From contig CAYJLE010000001.1 in assembly GCA_964370985.1 (NCBI GenBank), forward strand, positions 62,001-126,000: a stretch of DNA of 64,000 bases, in the 5' to 3' direction. The position numbers were made by a program, and so were the translations under genes. Below are positions 57,616 through 64,000 of this stretch, piece after piece. The notes under the pieces are model-generated. The model saw only the letters and a program-made list of their open reading frames with translations. It made no database searches and had not been told where the DNA came from. This stretch comes from JAHDVS01 sp964370985. Its GTDB lineage: Bacteria > Actinomycetota > Thermoleophilia > Gaiellales > Gaiellaceae. Positions within the stretch are counted from its first letter, which is position 1. Every line of letters begins with the position of its first letter.

Positions 57616-58599
57616 CTAGAGCGTCCTCCCGCGAAAAACTTGCGCGAGCATCGACGCGCCGATCGCGGCGCCCCGGTCGCCCAGCTCGGAGACGCGGACG
57701 GCGGGCGGGCGCTCGGGCACGACGAGGTGCGGGAGCATGGCGGATGCGACCCGCTCGGCGTAGGGCTGCCCGAGGCGCGAGCCGAGACCGCCCCCGATCA
57801 CGACCGCTTCGAGGTCGAGCAGGTTCACGACCGACCCGATCGCAGCTCCGAGCGCCCCGACGGCCCGATCGACGAGCTTGACCGCGAGCGAGTCGCCCGC
57901 CTCGAGTGCCTCCGCCCAGACGCCGCTCGCGAGCCTCGCCTTTCCCTGCCGCTCCATGATCCGAAAGAGCCGGGTCTTCTCGCCGCGCGCGACGGCGCGC
58001 CTCGCTCGCTCCTCCATCGGGCCACGGCCGGCGTACGCCTCGAGGCAGCCGCGCCGACCGCACGGGCAGCGGGCGCCGCCGGCGCGCACGACCACGTGCC
58101 CGAGCTCGCCTGCGGCTCCACGGCCGATCCAGGAGCGGCCGTCGAGGACGAGCCCGCCGCCGACCCCGGTTCCCCACCAGACAGCAAGCCACGAGCGGTA
58201 GGGCCTTCCGGCCCCCAGCTTGCTCTCGGCCTCGACTGCGGCCTGGACGTCGTTGCCGAGCCGGACGGGAGCCCCGAGCCGCTCCTCGAGCGCGGCCGCG
58301 AGCGGGAACGGCCCGTCCCAGGCGGGGAGGTTCCCGGCACTCAGGAGCAGTCCCGCGTCCGCGTCGACCGGACCGGGCGCCCCGACGCCGACGCCGGTGA
58401 GCTGCGCGGGCAAGCAGCCGGCGGCAGCGGCCGCCTGCCCGAGTGCCTGCGCCATCGCCGCGGCCACCTCCGGCAGCCCGTCCGTCGGGGTCGCGACGCG
58501 GGCCTCGCCGGCCACGCGGCCGCGCGCGCCGGCCACGACCGCCTGGATCTTCGTCCCGCCGAGATCGATGCCGCCGTAGCGGGCCGCCTGCCTCGCCAT
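57616..58599 (-). CDS. ROK-family sugar kinase (glucokinase-like)
   Basis: This is a 327-residue ROK protein without an N-terminal DNA-binding domain, hence a kinase rather than a repressor. The ATP loop is YGGIDLGGTKIQ, the catalytic Asp is in LGNDVQAAVEAE, the sugar-binding E-x-G-H is AGELGHVVV, and the zinc site is CPCGRRGCLEAY. Glucose or another hexose is the likely substrate. ATG 58599 has GGGGGGAGG upstream. Confidence 0.9.
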   Translation of the reverse strand: MARQAARYGGIDLGGTKIQAVVAGARGRVAGEARVATPTDGLPEVAAAMAQALGQAAAAAGCLPAQLTGVGVGAPGPVDADAGLLLSAGNLPAWDGPFPLAAALEERLGAPVRLGNDVQAAVEAESKLGAGRPYRSWLAVWWGTGVGGGLVLDGRSWIGRGAAGELGHVVVRAGGARCPCGRRGCLEAYAGRGPMEERARRAVARGEKTRLFRIMERQGKARLASGVWAEALEAGDSLAVKLVDRAVGALGAAIGSVVNLLDLEAVVIGGGLGSRLGQPYAERVASAMLPHLVVPERPPAVRVSELGDRGAAIGASMLAQVFRGRTL

Positions 58600-58617
58600 C
58601 CCGCCTCCCCCCGTTCG

Positions 58618-59100
58618 TCAGGCCGCACGCTCGAGTCGCCCGGTCAGGTGGCGGGCGAGCGGCGTACGCTCGGTGGCCATCCAGAGCTCGTACTCGAGGC
58701 TGTCGCCCTCGACCCGGTAGCGGCGCTCGAGACGCGTGACCGGAAGGCCGCCGGGGGCGCGCGGCACGTCGAGAGACTCGAGCTGCACCTCCAACCCGTC
58801 GAGCTCGCCGGCGGCAATCTCGGTCAGCCCGAGCGGGTGCGCGAGGCAGACGTCGAGGCGGCCACTCTCCGCGGGACGCCAGAAGCCGAGCTCCGAGTGC
58901 AATGTCCTGCCCCCACCGAGCGCCCAGGCGCGCTGGGCGTAGGCCAGGACGCCCGTGCCGAAGTGCCAGAAGCGGATCTCCTCCTCGTAGGCGAACGGCT
59001 CGATCGTCGGGTACTCCCCCTCACCGCTCCCGCGCCACGTGCCGAGCAGGAACGCGAGCGCCGCCAGGTCGGGGTGGAGCGGTGGCGCTGCTACGTCCAT
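58618..59100 (-). CDS. nitrobindin-like haem protein (FABP-like)
   Basis: This 160-residue ten-stranded barrel of the nitrobindin/THAP4 type has FLLGTWRGSGEGEYPTI (GxWxGxG motif), FAYEEEIRFWHFGTG, YAQRAW, LHSELGFWR and the C-terminal TPLARHLTGRLER, whose His is the haem ligand in relatives. It binds or isomerises NO-derived species. ATG 59100 has GAGGAGG just upstream. Confidence 0.87.
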   Translation of the reverse strand: MDVAAPPLHPDLAALAFLLGTWRGSGEGEYPTIEPFAYEEEIRFWHFGTGVLAYAQRAWALGGGRTLHSELGFWRPAESGRLDVCLAHPLGLTEIAAGELDGLEVQLESLDVPRAPGGLPVTRLERRYRVEGDSLEYELWMATERTPLARHLTGRLERAA

Positions 59101-59172
59101 GATCCTCCTCGGCCGGATGCCGGATTGTAGGGGTGCGAGACACCGGCGCAGCCCGGGACGGCAGCCGCGCTC

Positions 59173-59178
59173 TAGTGT
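59173..59178 (+). promoter_or_regulatory. candidate -10 box (TAGTGT) for the YczE-like gene
   Basis: A TANNNT box 9 bases before GTG 59188, with no ribosome binding site between. It fits the leaderless pattern seen at other divergent genes here. Confidence 0.35.
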
Positions 59179-59187
59179 TCGGCCCCG

Positions 59188-59850
59188 GTGCGGCACGTCG
59201 CTCCCCCCTCGGTCCGCGGCCCGCTCTCCGTCCGCTCGGCGAGCCTTCTCTTCGGCCTCTTCCTGTGCTCGCTCGGGATCGTCCTCCTGCTCGAGTCGCG
59301 GCTCGGCCTGCCTCCGTGGGACGTGCTGCACCAGGGCATCGAGCGTACGACCCCGCTCTCGTTCGGGGTCGCGAACATGGCGGTCGGAGTCTCCGTGCTC
59401 GTGCTCGCCTGGGCGCTCGGCTCACGGCCCGGCGTCGGCACGGTCGCCAACGCGATCCTGATCGGCGTGTTCGTCGACCTCCTGCTTCGCGCCGACGCGA
59501 TCCGCTCGCTCGCCGAGCTCCCGCTCGCCGGGCGTGCCGCACTGCTCGCGGCGGCCATCCTCTCGTTCGGCGCCGGGACGGCCTTCTACATCGGCGCCGG
59601 CCTCGGCGCGGGGCCTCGCGACTCCCTGATGCTCGTCGCAGCGCGGCGGCTCGGGGTCCGGGTCGGCGTCGCCCGGGCGGGGATCGAGCTGGCCGCGCTC
59701 GCGGCGGGCGCCGTGCTCGGCGGGAAAGTCGGTATCGGCACGGTCGCGTTCGCGCTCCTGATCGGGCCCTCGGTCGAGCTCGCCTTCCTTGCCCTCGGAT
59801 GCTCACCGCTCGCGGTGGAGGGCCGCACGGTGCTCGAGCCCGCCCCCTGA
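59188..59850 (+). CDS. YczE-like membrane protein
   Basis: This 220-residue protein has six to seven hydrophobic segments. GLFLCSLGIVLLLESRLGLP, PWDVLHQGIERTTPLSFGVA and GAGLGAGPRDSLMLVAARR are typical of the YczE/YyaS group. Function is unknown; relatives are implicated in membrane or lipopeptide homeostasis. GTG 59188 is 87 bases from the divergent nitrobindin-like gene. Confidence 0.82.
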   Translation: MRHVAPPSVRGPLSVRSASLLFGLFLCSLGIVLLLESRLGLPPWDVLHQGIERTTPLSFGVANMAVGVSVLVLAWALGSRPGVGTVANAILIGVFVDLLLRADAIRSLAELPLAGRAALLAAAILSFGAGTAFYIGAGLGAGPRDSLMLVAARRLGVRVGVARAGIELAALAAGAVLGGKVGIGTVAFALLIGPSVELAFLALGCSPLAVEGRTVLEPAP

Positions 59851-59856
59851 AGGGCG

Positions 59857-60414
59857 TCAGTTCAGCGAGGGGTCGGGCGGCATCAGCGCGAGCAGCGCGT
59901 AGGCGCCGCCCTTGCGCCGCAGCACGGTCGCCCACAGCTCGTCCGACTCCGAGGTGAACACGTCCTCGGTCTCGGCGGTCACGACGATCCAGGCCGACTC
60001 GGCCAGCTCCGACTCGAGCTGGCCCTCTCCCCAGCCCGAATAGCCCGCGTAGACGCGGACGCGGCCAACCGCGCCCGCGAGGGCGTCGGGGTCGGCGTCG
60101 GCCGGCAGGAAACCGATGCCGTCGAGCGCGACCGCGGCCGCGAGCGACAGGTCATCGAGCTCCGCGAGCGCGATGACGGCGTCGCGCTGAACCGGGCCGC
60201 CGACGTGCACGAAGGCGCCGTCCTCGACGAGGCGGGCCAGGTGCGGCACCGCCGCCGCAACCGCGATCGGAGCGGGGCGGTTCAGGACGAGCCCCATCGC
60301 CCCCTCCTCCGTGTGCTCCGTGACGAGCACGACCGCCCTGCGGAAGTTCGGATCGAGCAGGGCCGGCGACGCGACCAGCAGACGCCCCTGCAGCGACTCG
60401 ACGCCGCCCGGCAC
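59857..60414 (-). CDS. YqgE/AlgH family protein
   Basis: This 185-residue protein has the family opening LQGRLLVASPALLDPNFRRA, then VLVTEHTEEGAMGLVLNRP, VHVGGPVQRDAV and RVYAGYSGWGEGQLESEL. Function is not established (AlgH was named from alginate regulation). GTG 60414 is 3 bases after the DUF47 stop, so it may be the last gene of the phosphate-transport operon. Confidence 0.92.
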   Translation of the reverse strand: MPGGVESLQGRLLVASPALLDPNFRRAVVLVTEHTEEGAMGLVLNRPAPIAVAAAVPHLARLVEDGAFVHVGGPVQRDAVIALAELDDLSLAAAVALDGIGFLPADADPDALAGAVGRVRVYAGYSGWGEGQLESELAESAWIVVTAETEDVFTSESDELWATVLRRKGGAYALLALMPPDPSLN

Positions 60415-60417
60415 GCC

Positions 60418-61032
60418 TCAGGCCTCCTTCACGACCGCGTACCAGATGCGCTCGGCCACGTCGACGACGCCGTCACCGAGCCGCGAGAACCGTCGGTACA
60501 GCTCCCGGCGGGCCATCACCTCGCGCAGGTCGTCGACCTCGAGCAGCGTCGCCATCGCCCGCCGGTAGACGCGCTCGATTCGCCGCTCGCTCTTGATTGC
60601 GGCGTCGGCCGCCGCCGTCGCACCCTCCGTCGCTTTCGCCTCCAGCAGCTCGAGCGCCTCGGCCAGGCTGCGCATGCCCTCGACGAGCAGCGCGGCCATC
60701 TCCGCGATCGGCTCGTCCGGCGCGAGCGCCATGACCTCCGCTTCGCGCACCGCATCCTTGGCACCGTTCATGACCGCGTCGATCCCGCGGGAGAGACTGA
60801 GCAGATCCTCGGGCTCGAGCGGGGTCGTGAACGCGGTCGTGAGGAGCTCCCGCACCTCGCGCTTGTGCACGTCCGCCCGGTGCTCGTATTCGCGCACGAC
60901 GTCTGCCTGCGAGAGGTCGCCGCTGGCCCAGGACCGCAACGCCTCGAGCCCCTCGAGGGTGACCGCGAGCTGCTCGCGAAGCGTCCCGAGCACGTCGGGG
61001 GCGCTCGGGAGGAACCACCGATGGAGAGTCAC
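60418..61032 (-). CDS. DUF47/PhoU-like phosphate-transport regulator
   Basis: This 204-residue all-helical protein of the PhoU-like DUF47 family has VVREYEHRADVHKREVRELL and TPLEPEDLLSLSRGIDAVMN carrying the conserved E/DxxxD metal motifs. It usually sits beside PiT transporters and controls them. GTG 61032 overlaps the PiT stop (GTGA). Confidence 0.9.
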   Translation of the reverse strand: MTLHRWFLPSAPDVLGTLREQLAVTLEGLEALRSWASGDLSQADVVREYEHRADVHKREVRELLTTAFTTPLEPEDLLSLSRGIDAVMNGAKDAVREAEVMALAPDEPIAEMAALLVEGMRSLAEALELLEAKATEGATAAADAAIKSERRIERVYRRAMATLLEVDDLREVMARRELYRRFSRLGDGVVDVAERIWYAVVKEA

Positions 61033-62039
61033 GTCACCCACCTCCAGGCCAGCAGAGCCACCGCGGCAAACGCCGCGGTCGCCGGAATCGTAGTGACCCA
61101 GACCACCCCCATCTCCCGCACGACCTCCCAGCGCACGTGACGCCACCGCCGCCGGCCACCGCCGACCCCGACGACGGACGACGCGACCACATGCGTCGTC
61201 GAGACGGGCGCACCGACCAGCGAGGCTGCGAGGATCACCGCGGCGGAACTCGACTGGCTCGCGAAGGAGTCGAGCGGCCGGACTCCGTAGATCCGCCGCC
61301 CGATCGTCCGCACGATCCGCCAGCCGCCGAGCGCCACACCGAGCGTGAGCGCGGCGGCGGCGGCGGCCACAACCCACAGCGGAGCCTCGAGGCTGTCCGC
61401 CTCGCCGCCGGCGACCAGCACCACAGCGATCACGCCGACCGCCTTCTGCGCGTCGTTCGACCCGTGGCTGAAGGCGAGCCAGGACGCCATCGCCCACTGG
61501 GCGCCACGCAGCGGCGCCTCGACCCGCCGCGTCGCCCGGCGCAGCGCGCGCCGCGCCGCTCGTGCTGCGAGCAGGCCCGCGCCGGCGCCCGCGACGGGGG
61601 CGGCCGCGAGGTAGAGAGCGACGCCGCCGACGCCGACGGGCCTCAGGCCGTCGAGACCGCCCCAGGCGACCGCTCCCGGCCCCGCCGCCATGAGCGCGGC
61701 GCCGACCAGTCCGCCGAGGAGCGCGTGGCCGGAGCTCGAGGGCAGGCCGAGGCGCCACGTGACGGCGTTCCAGGCGATCGCGCCGAGCAGCGCCGCTCCC
61801 GCCACGGGCACGACGTCGCCCTGCGGCACGTCGACGATCCCCGCGATCGTTCCCGCGACGGCGCCGCCGACCAGGAGCGGCCCCAGCAGGTTGAACACGG
61901 CTGCCAGCAGCGCCGCCTGGAAGGGCGTGGCCGCACGTGTGGCGACGAGCGTCGCGATCGCGTTCGCCGTGTCGTGGATGCCGTTCGTCAGGGCGAACAC
62001 GAGCCCGAGCGCGACCGCCAGCGCGAGCTCGGGGCCCAC
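61029..62039 (-). CDS. pit: inorganic phosphate transporter (PiT family)
   Basis: This 336-residue protein has about ten helices. The two inverted PiT signature repeats are present: FALTNGIHDTANAIATLVAT near the N-terminus and WLAFSHGSNDAQKAVGVIAV in the middle. LPSSSGHALLGGLVGAAL and GAPVSTTHVVASSVVGVG are the other conserved loops. It imports metal-phosphate with H+. GTG 62039 starts 3 bases after the M15 peptidase stop. Confidence 0.93.
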   Translation of the reverse strand: MGPELALAVALGLVFALTNGIHDTANAIATLVATRAATPFQAALLAAVFNLLGPLLVGGAVAGTIAGIVDVPQGDVVPVAGAALLGAIAWNAVTWRLGLPSSSGHALLGGLVGAALMAAGPGAVAWGGLDGLRPVGVGGVALYLAAAPVAGAGAGLLAARAARRALRRATRRVEAPLRGAQWAMASWLAFSHGSNDAQKAVGVIAVVLVAGGEADSLEAPLWVVAAAAAALTLGVALGGWRIVRTIGRRIYGVRPLDSFASQSSSAAVILAASLVGAPVSTTHVVASSVVGVGGGRRRWRHVRWEVVREMGVVWVTTIPATAAFAAVALLAWRWVT

Positions 62040-62042
62040 CGG

Positions 62043-62690
62043 CTAGCCGCGCGGAGCGGCGAAGTGCTGGTAGTCCTTCACGTTCCCCGCCCACGCGCCG
62101 CCCCAGCCCCAGCCGACCCGCGCGAACGCGCGCACCACGAGGTCGTTCGCGTGGATCATCCCGTCGAGGCGCTTCGAGCGGTCGATGTAGCGCCGGCTGG
62201 CGTCGTGGTAGACGTGCCCTGACTCGACGTAGGGGTTCTCGATCGGGTTGACGTCGATCGCGAGCCCGTAGGCGTGCTGCGACCAGCTCGACGACCCGGT
62301 GGCCGCCCGGCAGTTGAACGCGGAGGTGTTGTCGGCCTCGATCGACTCGAAGTCGCTGCCCCCGTACGCGTCGACGAGGCGCATCCGGCGAATCGGGAAC
62401 CGCTCGTCGTAGAGCGTGCGAAACACGGACACGATTCCCCCCGCGATGTCCTCGTGAACGATGATCTTCCCCGTCCGGACCCGGCCGTCGAAGCCGAAGT
62501 GACGCACCGTGACGAGGCGCAGGTCGCGCAGCGCGACCGGGCAGCCGGGGCGCCAGGAGACGCCGGTCATGCGCTCGCGCAGCGGCTTTCGGATCACCGA
62601 TACGGCGCTCTCGAACGGCGGCGCGGCCGCCTGCGCGGCCGGTACGCCGAGAAGCGCTGCGACGAGCGCGATGGCTCCGACGCGCCTCAC
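62043..62690 (-). CDS. secreted M15-family peptidase (peptidoglycan endopeptidase-like)
   Basis: This is a 215-residue protein with a signal peptide (VGAIALVAALLGVPAAQA then APPFE). The M15 zinc site is SQHAYGLAIDVNP (HxxxxxxD), and the final ligand His is in KDYQHFAAP. It cleaves peptide cross-links or stem peptides of cell wall in relatives. GTG 62690 gives the best signal peptide; upstream frame is not protein-like. Confidence 0.85.
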   Translation of the reverse strand: MRRVGAIALVAALLGVPAAQAAAPPFESAVSVIRKPLRERMTGVSWRPGCPVALRDLRLVTVRHFGFDGRVRTGKIIVHEDIAGGIVSVFRTLYDERFPIRRMRLVDAYGGSDFESIEADNTSAFNCRAATGSSSWSQHAYGLAIDVNPIENPYVESGHVYHDASRRYIDRSKRLDGMIHANDLVVRAFARVGWGWGGAWAGNVKDYQHFAAPRG

Positions 62691-62719
62691 GCGGGGAGCG
62701 TAGCGGGCGCGCGCGACGG

Positions 62720-63778
62720 TCAGAGCGAGACGGTCGCGAGCCGCAGCTTGCCGAAGAGGCCGCGGCCGTCGCTGGTGTCGATCCAGGCGACCACGGCCAC
62801 GTCTCCCCGGAGCAGCGCCGTCGGCGAGGCGACGTACGAGCTCGCGGGCGACGGAAGCGCGGTTACGGCACCGGCGGCCGAGACCCGCGCGAGCCCGAAG
62901 CTCTTCGCGCTCTCGTCGGGATGCTGCGGCGGGTAGCGGGTCTGCTCCCAGGCGACGAGCGCGCGGGAGCGGGAACAGGAGAGGTGGGCGAACCAGCCCT
63001 CGCCGACCGGGCGGGTCGCGAACGTCGCGCCCCCGTCGATCGAGCTGAGCACGGAGATCCCCCCTCCCCGCCGTTGTAGCCCGACCCAGACGCGCGACTT
63101 TCCCGTGAGGCACACGGCCGGGTCGCCGCCCTCGCCCAGCGAGCGCGCAGCGCCCCAGCTCGTGCCGCGGTTGCCGGAGCGGCGCAGCTCCACGGCCCAC
63201 CCACCCCGGTCACCACGCTTCCAGACAGCCGCGAAGCGCGAGCCGGCACCGGCGAGGCTCGCGAACGAGACCCGCTCGCCGGAGCCCGCCACCAGCGTCG
63301 CGGGCGCGGACCAGGCGCCGGAGACACCGGTCGAGCGGTGGGCGAACAGGATCTCGCCCTCGCCGCGCGAGTGCCAGACGATCCCGAGCCGGCCGCTCGC
63401 CGCCGCGAGCGAGGGGGCGGCGCCTACCCCGAGCCGCTCGGCCGGCCGCCAGACCCCTGCGACCCGCAGGCGCGCGTGCACCGAGCCGCCGCTGACCCAG
63501 GCGACCGCGAGCGTCTCGCCGCGCGCCGCGATCGCGGGTGTCGAGGCCGCCCCCTCGGCGACGACCGTCTCCGAGGAGAACGCGGAGGCCCCGGCGCGGC
63601 GCTCCCCGACGATCACCCGCCGCTCGCCGTCGAGCCAGACGAGCGCGATCGTCCCGCCGCCGGTCTCGACCAGCTGTCGCGCGTTGTTGAAGCCGAGCGA
63701 CTCCGCGGCCGCAGGGGCGGGCAGGGCGAGCGCGACGGCAGCGAGCGCTGTGACGAGGATGCGTCCAGGAACGGTCAC
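62720..63778 (-). CDS. secreted beta-propeller-like (sialidase/BNR-type) hypothetical protein
   Basis: This is a 352-residue protein. The signal peptide (RILVTALAAVALALPAPAAA) is followed by repeated strands with V/I-V-W motifs and BNR-like S-x-D-x-G-x-T-W elements (SSIDGGATF, RSGNRGTSWG). That pattern suggests a six-bladed propeller used for binding or glycan hydrolysis. No sialidase active-site residues could be assigned. GTG 63778 starts it. Confidence 0.7.
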   Translation of the reverse strand: MTVPGRILVTALAAVALALPAPAAAESLGFNNARQLVETGGGTIALVWLDGERRVIVGERRAGASAFSSETVVAEGAASTPAIAARGETLAVAWVSGGSVHARLRVAGVWRPAERLGVGAAPSLAAASGRLGIVWHSRGEGEILFAHRSTGVSGAWSAPATLVAGSGERVSFASLAGAGSRFAAVWKRGDRGGWAVELRRSGNRGTSWGAARSLGEGGDPAVCLTGKSRVWVGLQRRGGGISVLSSIDGGATFATRPVGEGWFAHLSCSRSRALVAWEQTRYPPQHPDESAKSFGLARVSAAGAVTALPSPASSYVASPTALLRGDVAVVAWIDTSDGRGLFGKLRLATVSL

Positions 63779-63836
63779 GCGCCCACCCTAGGCAGCCCGT
63801 GTGAGGAGAAAGGCAGGCCGATGTAAGGGATGCGGA

Positions 63837-63910
63837 TCGGGACGGCCGGATTCGAACCGGCGACCCCCTGCTCCCAAAGCAGGTGCGCTACCAGGCTGCG
63901 CCACGTCCCG
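63837..63910 (-). tRNA. tRNA-Pro(TGG)
   Basis: Complete cloverleaf: acceptor CGGGACG with CGTCCCG, D arm GCGCAGCCTGGTAGCGC, anticodon loop TTTGGGA (TGG), T arm GCCGGTTCGAATCCGGC and discriminator A. CCA is not encoded. Confidence 0.95.
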
Positions 63911-63981
63911 TCTCGCCGACAGTGTGACAGCGCGGGCGGGCGGGCGCCGCCGGGCGGGCGGGGCGCTGGTAGCCTCGGGCG

Positions 63982-64000
63982 GTGCTCGACGCCCCGACCA
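63982..64000 (+). CDS. possible start of a gene cut by the window end
   Basis: GTG CTC GAC GCC CCG ACC begins at 63982, exactly 6 bases after TAGCCT (63970-63975). That is the leaderless spacing seen at 53972 and 34176. Only six codons are visible, so the product cannot be named and the gene is tentative. Confidence 0.25.

Noticed and set aside
56149..59130. A 993-codon plus-strand frame across DUF1800, ROK and nitrobindin-like genes
   Set aside because: It is antisense to three recognisable proteins and has no start signal or domains. It is a GC-driven shadow.
1..64000. CRISPR array, prophage or rRNA operon
   Set aside because: No regularly spaced direct repeats, no structural phage genes and no rRNA-like sequence were seen on reading through the window.

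Overview
The window is very GC-rich (about 72% in most lines I counted), densely packed, and uses many GTG and TTG starts, NTGA stop/start overlaps and leaderless-looking promoters. Gene content (cold-shock protein plus IF-1, LigD-type polymerase and ligase, CtaG, EtfAB with a membrane iron-sulfur partner, XRE/cupin and FCD-type GntR regulators) fits a soil-type Actinomycetota, perhaps Thermoleophilia. That placement is inference. No rRNA or phylogenetic marker was checked.

Layout. 1-16.7 kb is catabolic: a TPP enzyme, cupin, SDR, NIPSNAP and aldehyde dehydrogenase operon; a DUF4234 membrane protein; a divergent SDR/epimerase pair; EtfBA with a HdrD-like menaquinone reductase; an ACMSD-type amidohydrolase; and a two-subunit molybdenum hydroxylase with acyl-CoA dehydrogenase and a zinc-type alcohol dehydrogenase. 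The last two sit in a segment of visibly lower GC.

16.9-33.3 kb holds two paralogous modules. Each combines a three-subunit xanthine-dehydrogenase-family enzyme (2Fe-2S, Mo and FAD subunits) with a 577-residue phosphohistidine protein resembling the large subunit of phenylphosphate synthase. Module B also carries the matching ATP-grasp subunit, a cyclase-family hydrolase, an HD protein, a GntR regulator, an MBL hydrolase, an ABM monooxygenase and an MFS transporter. Both modules start from nearly identical promoters carrying the same perfect 12-bp palindrome. I read this as one regulon that couples ATP-dependent phosphorylation to Mo-dependent hydroxylation of an unknown, probably (hetero)aromatic, substrate.

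33.3-41.6 kb starts with tRNA-His and tRNA-Arg. An 8-kb sugar-type catabolic island is inserted at the 3' end of tRNA-Arg(TCT) and is bounded by a 28-bp repeat of that tRNA end. It encodes an XRE regulator, an RbsABC-like transporter, a 2-oxoacid dehydrogenase E1 pair, an enolase-superfamily protein, a sorbitol-dehydrogenase-like enzyme and an SDR remnant. No integrase is visible.

41.6-64 kb contains: csp with a leader able to form two exclusive structures, and an IF-1 gene without its usual stop; an AI-2E-type permease, a solute-binding protein, an SDR and two EamA transporters; a tightly overlapping operon of a Cys-rich HTH regulator, a heme-copper-oxidase-I-like membrane protein, a PaaD-like protein and three DUF2249 proteins; tRNA-Gly; LigD polymerase and ATP-dependent ligase; CtaG; a DUF1800/DUF1501 pair; ROK kinase; a nitrobindin-like protein; a YczE-like protein; AlgH; a PiT/DUF47 phosphate pair; an M15 peptidase; a secreted propeller-like protein; and tRNA-Pro. 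The only stretches over about 200 bases without a protein gene hold tRNAs, promoters, a repeat copy or the csp leader.
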